Origin: Methanothrix sp.
Lineage (GTDB): Archaea; Halobacteriota; Methanosarcinia; Methanotrichales; Methanotrichaceae
Direction of reading: 5' to 3'
Assembly: GCF_024518575.1 (NCBI RefSeq)
Contig: NZ_JANIHG010000003.1
Coordinates: 20,571-84,570 of the forward strand
Length of the DNA: 64,000 bases
Below are positions 53,798 through 63,679 of this stretch, piece after piece; the first letter of the stretch is position 1, and each line of letters starts with the position of its first letter. The translations under genes and the position numbers were made by a program. The notes under the pieces are model-generated. The model did not search any database, had not been told where the DNA came from, and was given only the letters and a program-made list of their open reading frames with translations.

Positions 53798-54604
53798 ATG
53801 AGCTCAGGAATCAAGCATCGCGTCTACAGACTTCTTGAGCCTGGCGACGGTGAGGGTAGATGCTTTGACATCTTCATAATCTGTCTCATAGTCCTCAACG
53901 TTACAGCAGTGATACTCGAGACTGTCTGGTGGATAAACGCGCGATTTGAACATCTTTTCGATGCCTTCGAGATCTTCTCGGTCGCTGTCTTCACGCTCGA
54001 ATACATTCTCAGGGTCTGGTCTTGCACAGCAGATCCTCGCTTCAGCGACCCCATCCGGGGAAGATTCAGATTTATGAGAACTCCGCTTGCAGTCGTTGAT
54101 CTGCTTGCATTCCTGCCGTTCTACTTTCCGTTCGTGCTCCCGGACATGAGAGTTCTAAGAGCGGTCCGCATCTTCCGGCTGCTCCGGGTCATGAAGCTCG
54201 CGAGATACACCGAGTCGGTCGATCTCTTCATCGATGTCCTCAGGATGAAGAAGGATGAGCTTGTGCTGGTCTTGGTATCGTTGATGATACTTCTCCTGGT
54301 CTCATCCACGCTTATGTACGAGGTGGAGCATGACGCACAGCCATATAAGTTCTCATCGATACCCGCAGCCATGTGGTGGGGGCTGGTGACGCTGGCAACC
54401 GTCGGCTACGGCGACATATTTCCCGTGACGCCCGCTGGCAAGCTCATAGGCTCTGTGGTCGTGATGCTTGGGATAGGTCTCTTCGCGCTGCCAGCTGGCA
54501 TAATCGCATCCGGCTTCAGCGAGGCCATCCAGAGGAGGAGGGAGCGCGAAGAGATGGTATGCCCTCACTGTGGGAAACCGATAAAAGAGTTGAGGAGAAG
54601 GTGA
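53798..54604 (+). CDS. Voltage-gated-type potassium channel with C-terminal zinc-ribbon half
   Basis: 268 residues, six membrane segments. S4 is a clear sensor with Arg every third place (RVLRAVRIFRLLRVMKLAR, near 115-133). The pore helix and filter read LATVGYGDIFP near 200. S5 and S6 flank it. The tail after S6 is short and ends MVCPHCGKPIKE, a CxxC pair that could form half a zinc site in a tetramer. Family: Kv/KvAP-like archaeal channels. The start is leaderless by TATA distance. Convergent with pyrG, 8 bp apart. Confidence 0.92.
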   Translation: MSSGIKHRVYRLLEPGDGEGRCFDIFIICLIVLNVTAVILETVWWINARFEHLFDAFEIFSVAVFTLEYILRVWSCTADPRFSDPIRGRFRFMRTPLAVVDLLAFLPFYFPFVLPDMRVLRAVRIFRLLRVMKLARYTESVDLFIDVLRMKKDELVLVLVSLMILLLVSSTLMYEVEHDAQPYKFSSIPAAMWWGLVTLATVGYGDIFPVTPAGKLIGSVVVMLGIGLFALPAGIIASGFSEAIQRRREREEMVCPHCGKPIKELRRR

Positions 54605-54612
54605 ATCTCATC

Positions 54613-56253
54613 TCATGCGGTCAGTTCGAGCGTGCACGAGGATCCTGTTCTCCTGAGCCGCTGTGCCTTCATCGCCTCGACGAATGCCAGGAAGGGAGGA
54701 GATGGCCTGCCCGGTCTCGACCTCATCTCAGGATGGAACTGGCATGCGAAGAAGAAGGGATGTCCCGGGATCTCCAAGATCTCCATCAGATCGCCGTTCC
54801 TTCCGGAGAATAGAAGCCCGTGCTTCTCGAGTATCTCGATGTATGCTGGATTCACCTCATACCTGTGCCTGTGCCGCTCCACGATCTCTGTGGCCCCGTA
54901 GATCCTGTGTGCGAGGGTGCCCTCGAGGAGATGCGCTGGATAGTTGCCCAGCCGCATCGTCGCACCCATCTGCCTGACCTTCTCCTGCTCGGGAAGCAGC
55001 GCGATGACAGGATGAGGCGTCTCGCCGAACTCGGTGCTCGACGCGCCCTCGAGACCGCAGACGTTCCGGGCGAACTCTATAACCGCGAGCTGCATGCCAA
55101 AGCATATCCCGAGGTAGGGTATCCCCCACTCCCTCGCATACCTTATGGCGTTCATCTTGCCCTCCGTGCCGCGAACTCCGAATCCGCCCGGTACCAGTAT
55201 TCCGTCGAACTCCCGCAGCACCTTCTCAGGCTGGACCCTCTCGAGATCCTCGGCATCTATCCAGGAGATCTCAGGCATCGCCCCTGCCTCGATGCCCGCA
55301 TGCTTCAGAGCCTCGCGTATCGAGAGGTACGCATCCTTCATCGGATCCGTGCACTGTGATCCTGAGGTGTACTTTCCAACAAGAGCCATGCTGACCTTCT
55401 CCCTGACTGCGTCCATTCTCTGTACCAGATCGTACCAGTCCCGCCGCTCTTCCAGTGGGAACAACCGCATGGCCTTCATGATATACTTGGTGAGACCCTC
55501 AGCCTCGAGCTGGAGCGGAACCCTGTAGATGTCATCTGCATCATGCCCGCTGATCACAGCCTCTATTGGAACATCACAGAAGTGGGCTATCTTCGCCTTT
55601 GTCTCCGGCAGCAGTGGCTTCTTGCACCTCACCACTATCATGTCTGGCTGAAGCCCCAGCTCGCGCATCTCCTTGACGCTGTGCTGCGTTGGCTTCGTCT
55701 TCTGCTCGCCGTCAGAGGTCATCGGCGCGAGCGTCACATGGACAAAGAATATGTTGCCCGATTCCTCATACTTCAGCTGCCTCATCGCCTCCAGGAACGG
55801 CATCGACTCTATGTCGCCCACAGTTCCGCCAACCTCGATGAGACAGATCTCGCTCCCCCCAGTCCTGGAGACCTGGCGTATGCGCCTCTTTATCTCGTCT
55901 GTTATGTGCGGTATTATCTGAACGGTCTTTCCCAGATACTCGCCGCGCCGCTCCTTCTCGATGACCGTGCTGTATACCTTTCCGGTTGTGATGTTGTGGT
56001 CCCTGGTGAGCTCTATATCGAGAAACCGCTCGTAATTGCCGAGATCGAGATCCACCTCGCCGCCGTCCTTGAGCACGTAGACCTCGCCGTGCTGAAACGG
56101 GCTCATGAGCCCTGCGTCTATATTGATATACGGGTCTATCTTTATGGCCGTGACCCTGTAGCCCTTGTTCATCAGCAGCCTGCCTATTGAGGCTGCAGTT
56201 ATTCCCTTGCCGAGCCCGCTCATCACCCCGCCGGTGACCACGATGTACCTCAA
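54613..56253 (-). CDS. pyrG: CTP synthase
   Basis: 546 residues from TTG at 56253. [19 protein letters not shown] opens the synthetase domain (about 1-265). The glutamine amidotransferase domain has GGFGVRG, the nucleophile Cys in [15 protein letters not shown], and the final ACQFHPE. It converts UTP to CTP with ATP and glutamine. The TTG gives the usual N-terminus and has GTGAT 4 nt before it; an ATG at 56268 would add five residues. CTP is also needed for CDP-archaeol lipids. Confidence 0.95.
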   Translation of the reverse strand: MRYIVVTGGVMSGLGKGITAASIGRLLMNKGYRVTAIKIDPYINIDAGLMSPFQHGEVYVLKDGGEVDLDLGNYERFLDIELTRDHNITTGKVYSTVIEKERRGEYLGKTVQIIPHITDEIKRRIRQVSRTGGSEICLIEVGGTVGDIESMPFLEAMRQLKYEESGNIFFVHVTLAPMTSDGEQKTKPTQHSVKEMRELGLQPDMIVVRCKKPLLPETKAKIAHFCDVPIEAVISGHDADDIYRVPLQLEAEGLTKYIMKAMRLFPLEERRDWYDLVQRMDAVREKVSMALVGKYTSGSQCTDPMKDAYLSIREALKHAGIEAGAMPEISWIDAEDLERVQPEKVLREFDGILVPGGFGVRGTEGKMNAIRYAREWGIPYLGICFGMQLAVIEFARNVCGLEGASSTEFGETPHPVIALLPEQEKVRQMGATMRLGNYPAHLLEGTLAHRIYGATEIVERHRHRYEVNPAYIEILEKHGLLFSGRNGDLMEILEIPGHPFFFACQFHPEMRSRPGRPSPPFLAFVEAMKAQRLRRTGSSCTLELTA

Positions 56254-56274
56254 ACAGATCACTCTCATCCAGAG

Positions 56275-56973
56275 CTAAGATCTCAGGATGGTAGCTGTAC
56301 CATAGATGATAAGGCTGACGATCATCATGGATGTGGCGAGCGCTCCAGGGAAGAGCGGCAGGGTTCTGGTGTGGAATGTCAGCACCATGAGAATGATGGT
56401 TGCCCCAAGGATAATGGCGGCTGGAACCAGATCCATGCTGTACCTGCTGTATGCAGGCTCATATCTGTCAATGCTCTCCTCCTCCCGAGCGCCACTCCAG
56501 GAGTCATGGCGATAGTACCGATCGCTTTTGTAGTAACCCTCATCGCTCCGGTCTTCTTCATCCTCAGCTTCAGCATCGTATCCATCACTGTAATCATCAC
56601 GGCTCTCTTTCTCCATCAGATCCCCATCCGCGTCCAAGCTGTCATCTCTGTATCCATCCGCCTCCAGGGTCACCGGAATTTTTTTTGTTGTAATGTCTGT
56701 ACTGAGCAGCAGATCACCGCTAACCGTCTCAGCGGTCTCCGGCATCCTCACCGAGATCGGGATCGTCTCCTCGAGCACTATGTAATGATTCGTCTTCTCG
56801 GGTTTTACGTAGCGTAGGATGCTCTGATCCGTTTTAACAGCAAGGTTGGTCGGCTCGCCGAGGTTGACGACCCGGAGGCGTATCTCATCGCTGCCGCCCG
56901 GAGGTAGCCTCAGAGATATCGGTTCCGGCTCGCCCTCACCTGCGCTGTCGTTTATCCTGATCACGTACTCCAT
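56275..56973 (-). CDS. Membrane protein with acidic linker (possible DUF7524-like)
   Basis: 232 residues. A beta-rich N-terminal domain (about 1-105, LRLPPGGSDEIRLRVVNLGE) looks like an Ig-type fold. Next comes a very acidic, Tyr/Ser/Asp-rich linker (about 110-175), then two membrane segments (about 182-228). No signal peptide, so the N-terminal domain may be cytosolic. It lies 21 bp before pyrG on the same strand; a like neighbour of pyrG exists in other archaea by my memory. Function unknown. Confidence 0.75.
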   Translation of the reverse strand: MEYVIRINDSAGEGEPEPISLRLPPGGSDEIRLRVVNLGEPTNLAVKTDQSILRYVKPEKTNHYIVLEETIPISVRMPETAETVSGDLLLSTDITTKKIPVTLEADGYRDDSLDADGDLMEKESRDDYSDGYDAEAEDEEDRSDEGYYKSDRYYRHDSWSGAREEESIDRYEPAYSRYSMDLVPAAIILGATIILMVLTFHTRTLPLFPGALATSMMIVSLIIYGTATILRS

Positions 56974-57019
56974 CGAGGATAGAGACGTGATCGTATTTTA
57001 TAAATATTTCTCTAGTATA

Positions 57020-57208
57020 TTAACGCCTCTCGCGAAGCTCCGGCGGGAGCATGTTGGGTATCCCCTCCTCTATCGGATACACTTCTCCGCAGGATCTGCA
57101 CGTGAGCCTTCCGGTGAGTATCTCCCTCTCGTTCTCCTCGAAGACCTCGAGCTCTAGATCTCCCCTGCAAACGGGGCATACAAGTATCTCCATCAGATCT
57201 CGTCTCAT
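57020..57208 (-). CDS. Trm112-like zinc-binding protein
   Basis: 62 residues. Two CxxC pairs, LVCPVCRGDLE and LTCRSCGEVYP, then IEEGIPNMLPPELRE. Trm112 activates several tRNA, rRNA and protein methyltransferases by covering a hydrophobic surface. Usual length for archaea. The ATG at 57208 lacks a clear ribosome site; the ATG at 57193 (MEILVCP) is an alternative. Confidence 0.88.
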   Translation of the reverse strand: MRRDLMEILVCPVCRGDLELEVFEENEREILTGRLTCRSCGEVYPIEEGIPNMLPPELRERR

Positions 57209-57422
57209 GATTCATCAGGAGATGCTCATGGAGATCAAACTTCCTGCTCTGGGGATGCTGTAAAGACGTCTGGATCGGTCGCCTTTCCGCATCGGGATGC
57301 AGATGAAGATAACCCTGGAAAATCTGCAGCTTAACTCTTGATGGAGTGCGAAGCCGGAAGCCCTCCAGAGCGCAGGAGTGGTCCACATCCAGCCACTGAG
57401 CTCGCAGTTCTCGTTGAATGTC

Positions 57423-57767
57423 TCACAGCAGGCTGAGCCTGCCGGTCACCCTGTCCATGAGCTCGTCCGGAGCCGGCCCGAGGCCCAGGGCGGTCACGGT
57501 TCCGGGAGGTATCTCTGTGAGGCCTGCATCCCTGACGATGGCGGCCGGTATCCCCAGAGATTCCGCCTCTGCCCTGAGCCTGAAGAGGTGCTCCTCATCT
57601 CTGCCTCTGAGGGCGATCTTCCTCATACCTTCTTCCTTCCACTGCTCCACGATATCCTTCCTGGCGAGCTCCATCGCCATTATCGAGGCGTGCGCCACCT
57701 GGACCGCGAGCTTTCCTGTTGATAGCCTCAGATCATCCCTGACAACTATGCACTGCTTGAGCGGCAT
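57423..57767 (-). CDS. pth2: Peptidyl-tRNA hydrolase Pth2
   Basis: 114 residues. [26 protein letters not shown] and [21 protein letters not shown] are the Pth2 core. It frees peptides from dropped-off peptidyl-tRNA. It starts 8 bp after the COG1361-type gene stop; the 214 bp beyond its own stop hold no gene. Confidence 0.94.
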   Translation of the reverse strand: MPLKQCIVVRDDLRLSTGKLAVQVAHASIMAMELARKDIVEQWKEEGMRKIALRGRDEEHLFRLRAEAESLGIPAAIVRDAGLTEIPPGTVTALGLGPAPDELMDRVTGRLSLL

Positions 57768-57775
57768 GCTGAACC

Positions 57776-58810
57776 TCAGGCCTTATTCGCTCTCCTCCTG
57801 TAGATATAAGCGCCTGCGCCTCCCAGGATCACAAGCAGCACCAGCGCGGGGAGCATCAACGATCTGGACGCAGGCTCCACTCTCACTGGAATCTTCATGC
57901 TCTCAGAGATCACGGTATCCCCTCTCACATCGGTGTACTTGATCTCGCTGTTGATGCCGTACTCCTTCGGGGTTGCATCCGAGTCCACATCGAGGCGGAA
58001 GACCACGGTCGCCTCCTCGCCCGGCCCGAGATCACCTATGTAAGCCTGGTCGTCGGTGGACGAGAACGGCTTGAATATGCTCAGCCTGGCGATGGCGTCG
58101 CTCACACCCTCCTCCCCGATATTCTTGTATGTCACCTGCAGCTCCTCCTTCTTGGCACCAGCACTTAGGACCCCCTTGACATCGGTGATCACGAAGTCCG
58201 CCCTCTTCTTTACGACGACCGGCACGATCACCGTCTGATTCGCCTTCTGGTACCAGTAGGCAGCCCTGAACCCTATGAGGTTGTTTGTAGCAGGATCAAA
58301 CTTGTTCGCATCGACCTGGACATTGTACTGGTAGTCATACTTCAGATTGAGTTTGAGCGGGTACACGCCAGCTGGTGCGTGCTTTCCTATTTTTATCGTG
58401 AATTTGAGCGGGCTCTTTGTTTTGTCACCGGATTTGAGAGATTCCACAACCTGATCGCCGGACTTGACCTCGATCTGGTCGCTCTCGGGGACCAGAGTCG
58501 CAACTATGCCTATGGCAGTGGTCTTGGCCTGCTCCAGCTCCTGCTCTTTGGCTGCGAGCGCCATCTCCATGGGAGTGTAGGCGGTCTTGTCCTTCTCGAA
58601 GCTCATGAACCTGCCGTAGTTTATGAGGTCGATGTAGAGCGTGACCGTATCCCCCCTGTCGAACTCGTTAGTGCCGCTTATCGCAGCGGTCAGGTTGGGG
58701 GATCCGTACATGTTCCAGTAGTTCTCACCCTCTATCACAGGAGGGATGTAGTTGCTCTGGCCCATTGCTGGAGCAACGAGGATCAACAGCATTATTAATT
58801 CGTATCTCAT
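57776..58810 (-). CDS. Secreted, membrane-anchored COG1361-type surface protein
   Basis: About 344 residues from the ATG at 58810. Signal peptide ends near APAMGQ. Two beta-sandwich regions of the COG1361/CARDB kind follow (about 25-190 and 205-310; e.g. [20 protein letters not shown]). A C-terminal membrane anchor ([20 protein letters not shown]) ends in Arg/Lys. Such proteins often sit next to HAE3 exporters, as here, and may be their outside partner. The ATG shares a base with the exporter stop. Confidence 0.85.
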   Translation of the reverse strand: MRYELIMLLILVAPAMGQSNYIPPVIEGENYWNMYGSPNLTAAISGTNEFDRGDTVTLYIDLINYGRFMSFEKDKTAYTPMEMALAAKEQELEQAKTTAIGIVATLVPESDQIEVKSGDQVVESLKSGDKTKSPLKFTIKIGKHAPAGVYPLKLNLKYDYQYNVQVDANKFDPATNNLIGFRAAYWYQKANQTVIVPVVVKKRADFVITDVKGVLSAGAKKEELQVTYKNIGEEGVSDAIARLSIFKPFSSTDDQAYIGDLGPGEEATVVFRLDVDSDATPKEYGINSEIKYTDVRGDTVISESMKIPVRVEPASRSLMLPALVLLVILGGAGAYIYRRRANKA

Positions 58811-61152
58811 CAAACTGCACCTGCGCATCTCTTTTTAATTGCATCGATCAGCATCACATTCATCTTCCGTATTCTCTCCCGCTCTCTTTCAAGCTGAACT
58901 AGAAGCACGGGAAATACCGTGAATGTTGTGATAAGAGCGAATATCACAGCCAGCACTGTCACTGTGCCGAAGTTGTTGGTTATGACGAATGGAGATGTTA
59001 TGAGTGCCCCGAATCCGAAGACTGTGGTCATGCCGGATGCAACCAGAGCAGATCCTATGCTCGACGACGCCTTCGATATCGCCTGATCGATCTCGTTGCA
59101 TCTCTCCAACTCCTCGTAGAACCGCTCCATCATGAGTATGGCGTACTCTGAACCCACGCCCAGGATCAGTGCTCCAAGCGTGGCTGTAAGTGGTGTGTAC
59201 TTCATTCCGGTGACATACATAACCCCGCCCATCCAGCCTATGACTACGAGCATGGGCAGAACCGGCACAACCGCCTTTATCAGATCCCTGTATATCAGGA
59301 GGAGTATGAAGAATATCACAACCAGCCCGAAGAGTGTCATCTCTGTCCTTCCGGTCGTGAGAGCCTCGATCACTGTCGTCATCACAACCAGGTTGCCTGT
59401 TATCACAATGCCGGTTCCAGGAGGGACGCCGAACCACTCGATATCCTTGTACATCTCTTTTATAAGACGGTCGACACCCTCCTCTCCGAGGTCCCGCAGC
59501 GCGTTGCCTATGTTGATGTCCATCACTGCAGTATCATGCCCGTCGATGTACATGTCTTTCATTGAAGATGGCATCATGCTGAGCAGATATCTTGTTGAGG
59601 TCGCGTCCTCTGGTATGGAGCCGTTGTTCAGCATTCTCATATAGCTGGCAACGCTGTTGACGTAATACACCTGCTGCCTCGACTTCGTGATGTAATCTCC
59701 GAACTCATTCATCCACTCCAGAATCTTCGGATCTGTTATGTCATCCCCCTGGACGATTATGTTGAGCTCATCGCTCCCTCCGAATATGTCGACCAGGTGC
59801 CTGAACTGGACCAGAGGAGGGAGATCCTGCGGCATGTAGTTCTTGAAATCCGTGTCCACAGGAACCATTGTATCTGAGTAAACCCCTGCAAGCGACAGAG
59901 CCAGGGCGAGCAGGAGTATCAGAGGGCCACGCCTCAGCGAAAATCTTACGATGGATCTCACAGCTCTGCCGATGGCCGTCTCAGATTGAGTGCTATCAAC
60001 GGCTGCATCCCCAGCACTTCTGCTGGCTCTGTTTCTTCTGTTGTTTCTGTTCTTCTCCGCGGCGTAGAGCACTGTGATGCCAACAAATAATGCTGAGAGG
60101 TAACACATTATGAGCCCTATGAGACAGAGAACTCCGAACGTCCTGATCATTGGCACGCTTGAGGTGAAGAGAGAAAAGAACCCGGCTGCTGTTATCGCCA
60201 GCGCGATCAGGACCGCTGGCGCAGTATGGGCCACGGTCTCTACGACCGCTTTTTTCATCGACCCTCCCTTCGAGAACTCCTCCTCGATCCTGTTGTGGAA
60301 CTGTATCGCATAATCGATGCCGATGCCGATGAGTATCGGAAATGCAGACATCGATATCATCGTCATCGGGATGTGGAGCAGCCCCATTATCCCGAATGTC
60401 CAGATGATTCCCAGAAAGACGATCGGCAGTGGCAGAAGCGGCCAGTTGACATGCCGGAAGACGAGCAGAAGCGCAAGGATCATCAGGACTCCGGAGGCGA
60501 CAAGCAGGCTTGAGTTGCTCTTGGACATCTCGTTCTTTATGGCCACACCAAGCGCCGCATTTCCTGTGACGGTTACTCCCACCCCTGCAGGAAACTCGGC
60601 CATGGCCACCGCTCTCTCGGTCTCGTGGAGGACCTCCTCGCGCTCCTCCTCAGTGAGCGTGAGCGGAATCTCTATCGAGAGTATCGTGTGCCTTCTGTCT
60701 GGAAGTATGTTCTGGAGCAGCCTGGGATCCCCTTTGAGGAGGAGCGCGTCTATCTGGCTCTGCTCATCTGGGATGTATCCCCTTCCGGTCTCTCTCTCTG
60801 CAGCGGTCTTGACGATCTGGGATATGCCCGTGACAGAGATGACATCCGGCACAGATTCCATGTGCACAGCAAGCTTGTCCATCGCCTTCAGGACATCAGG
60901 AGCTGTCACATCATCTCCCTCGATCACCACAGTTACCGACTCTGTTGCGAACCGCTCCTTGAAGAGGTGCTCATAGGTCTGGTACAGCATCGATCCCTTA
61001 TCCACAAAGTCCTCTGTTCTCATCCCGTGCATCTCGATCTGCTGGGCGTAATGAAGCGAGAGAAGTGTGAGAAGAACTGCAGCGATGAGTATGACCTCAG
61101 GATTCTTTGCTATCCAGCAACCAAGCCGCTCTTTTCTGTCTATGCGTCTCAC
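58810..61152 (-). CDS. RND superfamily exporter, HAE3 family
   Basis: 780 residues. Two like halves, each with one membrane helix, a large outer domain and five more helices. The helix-4 type motifs are IGIGIDYAIQFHNRIEEE in half one and LGVGSEYAILMMERFYEE in half two. This is the hydrophobe/amphiphile efflux-3 group, found mainly in archaea, also related to MmpL. Cargo unknown; lipids or hopanoid-like molecules are known for relatives. Start is GTG at 61152. The divergent GbsR-like gene is 81 bp away. Confidence 0.92.
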   Translation of the reverse strand: MRRIDRKERLGCWIAKNPEVILIAAVLLTLLSLHYAQQIEMHGMRTEDFVDKGSMLYQTYEHLFKERFATESVTVVIEGDDVTAPDVLKAMDKLAVHMESVPDVISVTGISQIVKTAAERETGRGYIPDEQSQIDALLLKGDPRLLQNILPDRRHTILSIEIPLTLTEEEREEVLHETERAVAMAEFPAGVGVTVTGNAALGVAIKNEMSKSNSSLLVASGVLMILALLLVFRHVNWPLLPLPIVFLGIIWTFGIMGLLHIPMTMISMSAFPILIGIGIDYAIQFHNRIEEEFSKGGSMKKAVVETVAHTAPAVLIALAITAAGFFSLFTSSVPMIRTFGVLCLIGLIMCYLSALFVGITVLYAAEKNRNNRRNRASRSAGDAAVDSTQSETAIGRAVRSIVRFSLRRGPLILLLALALSLAGVYSDTMVPVDTDFKNYMPQDLPPLVQFRHLVDIFGGSDELNIIVQGDDITDPKILEWMNEFGDYITKSRQQVYYVNSVASYMRMLNNGSIPEDATSTRYLLSMMPSSMKDMYIDGHDTAVMDINIGNALRDLGEEGVDRLIKEMYKDIEWFGVPPGTGIVITGNLVVMTTVIEALTTGRTEMTLFGLVVIFFILLLIYRDLIKAVVPVLPMLVVIGWMGGVMYVTGMKYTPLTATLGALILGVGSEYAILMMERFYEELERCNEIDQAISKASSSIGSALVASGMTTVFGFGALITSPFVITNNFGTVTVLAVIFALITTFTVFPVLLVQLERERERIRKMNVMLIDAIKKRCAGAV

Positions 61153-61206
61153 CCGCTATGATTTGATGTGTACAGAGGTTTCAGAACATGCAGTTTTTAC
61201 GAAAAG

Positions 61207-61213
61207 TATTTAA
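61207..61213 (+). promoter_or_regulatory. TATA box of the GbsR-like gene
   Basis: TATTTAA is centred 24 nt before the ATG at 61234, with no ribosome site, so the transcript is probably leaderless. It lies in the 81-bp gap shared with the HAE3 exporter. Confidence 0.6.
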
Positions 61214-61233
61214 CGCTTCCGGCTCAGGTTCGC

Positions 61234-61746
61234 ATGATGAACCGGGAAGAGATCGAGGATATCAGGAGGTACATCACTGAGGCGTGTGTTCAGATCGCCA
61301 GAATGCGTGGATACAGCGATGCGCTTGGAGTGCTGAGGGGAATTCTGATGCTCTCTGAAACACCTCTCTCCCTTGATGATCTGGTCGAGCTCACTGGTTA
61401 CAGCAAGTCCACCGTGAGCACGAACATGAGCATTCTTGAGGGCATCGGCGTTGCGAAGAGGGTGATAACCCCAGGGGAGAAGAGGTACCGCTACATATCA
61501 GTGACCGACACAGAGATGCTCAGAAATGCGATGATGGATCATGTCAGGAGGGAGATCAGCACACTTATGGACGCGCTCGATCGCGCTGAAAGAGCGCTTT
61601 CAGACTCTGAGAGCCCGGAGGCAAGTCGGATCAGAGAGAGAATCAACGGGATAAGAAACTTCTACAGCAAGACGGACCGTCTTCTGAACCTCATACAGAA
61701 ATATGATGTCGATAGGCTCATTGAGATCCTGGAGAGGAGCGGGTAA
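61234..61746 (+). CDS. GbsR/MarR-type transcription regulator
   Basis: 170 residues from the ATG at 61234; the frame opens at 61168 but the TATA box decides the later start. A winged helix at about 30-95 has SLDDLVELTGYSKSTVSTNM as the recognition helix and VITPGEKRYRYISV as the wing. The C-terminal half is a long coiled helix for dimers. By place, it probably regulates the divergent HAE3-COG1361 operon and itself. Ligand unknown. Confidence 0.87.
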   Translation: MMNREEIEDIRRYITEACVQIARMRGYSDALGVLRGILMLSETPLSLDDLVELTGYSKSTVSTNMSILEGIGVAKRVITPGEKRYRYISVTDTEMLRNAMMDHVRREISTLMDALDRAERALSDSESPEASRIRERINGIRNFYSKTDRLLNLIQKYDVDRLIEILERSG

Positions 61747-61849
61747 GACCGCAGAAGATATCTGCACGTAGGTGCGCTTGGATGCGCATCGCAGGGGCGG
61801 GAAACGCCAGTCCTTAATTTCGGGAGCTGGACTTGAGGCGATATCACAC

Positions 61850-62023
61850 TCACACCGAGTATTTCTTAACACGCTTCACGTTCCTGGACTTGCAGCTCGG
61901 ACAGGATGGTATGACACCAAGTCCCTTGAATGTGCTGCCGCAATCCAGGCAGGTGTATTCCTTCGCCAGTATATGCTCCTCATCCCCCACATTGATGAGG
62001 CTGAATCCGGGACCGGAACACAT
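61850..62023 (-). CDS. Small zinc-ribbon protein
   Basis: 57 residues. TCLDCGS and SCPSCKSRNVKR are the two metal pairs of a ribbon. GAGGTGA lies 5 nt before the ATG at 62023, better than the GTG at 62032. Function unknown; common as a stand-alone archaeal protein. Convergent with the GbsR-like gene. Confidence 0.78.
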   Translation of the reverse strand: MCSGPGFSLINVGDEEHILAKEYTCLDCGSTFKGLGVIPSCPSCKSRNVKRVKKYSV

Positions 62024-62381
62024 GAGGTTCACCTCAAAAAATCATCATTATTATCAATTAAATACTTTTTGTCTTGGCCATGCTGTTTGTACATGCATCG
62101 TGCACGTGGAATGCGCCCAAGCTCTTTGGAATCCGTTTGCAGATTTGGCCATCTCATGCGGTTGGGTCACGGGGTCGAGTCGTGAACGGCATTTGAGAAA
62201 TCGGCATTCACCGACATAAGAGATCACGAATCCGGCGAGATCACATCATTGATCTCATTGATGCGAGTACACGAACGTCCATCGGTTCGATCTATGACCA
62301 TAATATGAGCCAGATCACAATCTTAATAATTTATCTCCTGTCAATTGATATACATTGTATTTATATTTTCATTTATGCACA
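62024..62381. other. 358-bp gap, no gene seen
   Basis: AT-rich toward 62300-62380. No frame with a start signal or known product, and no tRNA-like fold. Confidence 0.4.
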
Positions 62382-63065
62382 TCACATGTTCTCAGACAGG
62401 TTTGAGAGCCTGTTGATCAGCCAGTTGGTCATGAAACCTGTGAGGAAGCACACGAGCATGGTCGAGAAGACGGTGTCATCTGATTTTACGTTAAATGCTA
62501 TGAGGCCGCTGCTGAAGAGCAGGTACGCCATGTAGCCGAATATCATGCTGAGCAGCGGTATCGTGGTGTACCAGATCCGCTTGTACCTGACAACCATCCC
62601 CTCCCGCTGGAGATCGTCCACAACCCCGGTGAGTATCTGGGCGGATGAGCCGAGCCCCGCGAAGAAGGAGCTCCACAGCGGCACGCCGAGGATCCTGATA
62701 TCAGAGTAGCCGTATATCAGCGCTCCGAAGAGCACGGCAGAAAGCACTCCGTAGAGCACCGCGTAAAGGCCGTAGAGCTTGAAGAAGAACGAGACAGTTC
62801 TGGAGCTGTGAATCCGCAGCCCGCGTATGTTGTGCTTCGCCTCATTGATCGCGCTTGTCAGCTCATACTTCGCCCTGTCGTAGTAGAGAAATGCATCCGC
62901 GTAGTTGTTCTTGCTCAGCTCCTTGAAGGCCAGGACGTAGAAGTCATAGCTGTTCTTGACATCTATCGAGCTTCTGTGAGCAGCCTGCAGCATCCGCCTC
63001 AGCCTTCGAAGGGCGAGTCCGAGATCCTCAGGCGATACCTCCTCAAGAGTGTCTTTGGCTTCCAC
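62382..63065 (-). CDS. Membrane protein of unknown function
   Basis: About 227 residues from the GTG at 63065. The first about 85 residues are helical and charged (LRRLRRMLQAAHRSS, then NNYADAFLYYDRAKYELTSA). Four membrane segments follow: about 95-120, 128-150, 173-195 and 200-220. I do not recognise the family. The frame is open to 63158, but ATATATAG at 63091-63098 is a TATA box about 30 nt before the GTG, favouring a near-leaderless start there. Confidence 0.7.
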   Translation of the reverse strand: MEAKDTLEEVSPEDLGLALRRLRRMLQAAHRSSIDVKNSYDFYVLAFKELSKNNYADAFLYYDRAKYELTSAINEAKHNIRGLRIHSSRTVSFFFKLYGLYAVLYGVLSAVLFGALIYGYSDIRILGVPLWSSFFAGLGSSAQILTGVVDDLQREGMVVRYKRIWYTTIPLLSMIFGYMAYLLFSSGLIAFNVKSDDTVFSTMLVCFLTGFMTNWLINRLSNLSENM

Positions 63066-63679
63066 AAATAAATTTACTTCAGTAATAAGGATATATAGTT
63101 TTCCATCAAAAATTTGATCTATGGATAATAATATTAATAATATTCCAGCTGCATGCATGAATCCCCGGCCGGATCTGGGGGTCCAATGCTATCTTGATAT
63201 TGTCATGCCGTACTACTATTTAGAGGGCGATGCCACAGATCTTCGGTGATGCGATTCTCCGGCGGATGCTCAGGCTTTATGTTTGGCATTAATGATCTAC
63301 AGGAGCGTTTGATCATCCTTCTTGTAGGATGACCTGGAGGATTTCCTTGCCGGTCCTATACGGTCTTAGATCGACTTTTGAACCGAGCTCAATCTGTATC
63401 ATGAGAGCGTTGCGAGCAGCACCATCGCGACGTTATGACGCCAGCTTCTCCACGATCGACTCTCATAATGAGTGATGCGAGATCTTTGCATCTTAAAACG
63501 CTCTTTCTATCCATTCGCGGCTTCACGAGATTTTAGCGAGTCGCTCGATATCGGTATTATCTGATTACAAAAAGCAGCATCGATGCCCAGGCTTAAACCA
63601 AAATTTTTAAATATAATCAAATTAAGTTGATCAATTAAACATGAAGTAAGTAAAGTAAAAGTTATTTGTGGAGGAGGAA
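63066..63679. other. 614-bp intergenic region
   Basis: Holds the TATA of the preceding gene, the second degraded gene copy (about 63215-63435), and AT-rich promoter DNA before the DUF4430-type gene (TTTTTAAATATAA near 63604-63616; palindrome TTGATCAA at 63627-63634). Confidence 0.5.
63215..63435 (-). pseudogene. Degraded gene, copy 2 of a repeated unknown family
   Basis: Read on the minus strand it begins MIQIELGSKVDL, continues KEILQVILQEG, then after a frameshift gives DDQTLL, stop, IINAKHKA, stop, ASAGESHH. This follows copy 1 at 38248-38442 residue by residue where both can be read. The upstream frame end HNVAMVLLATLS is also shared. Two in-frame stops and one shift show it is broken. 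Confidence 0.6.

Noticed and set aside
62090..62200. tRNA-like GGGTCACGGGGTCGAGTC stretch
   Set aside because: No acceptor or anticodon stem could be built around it on either strand.
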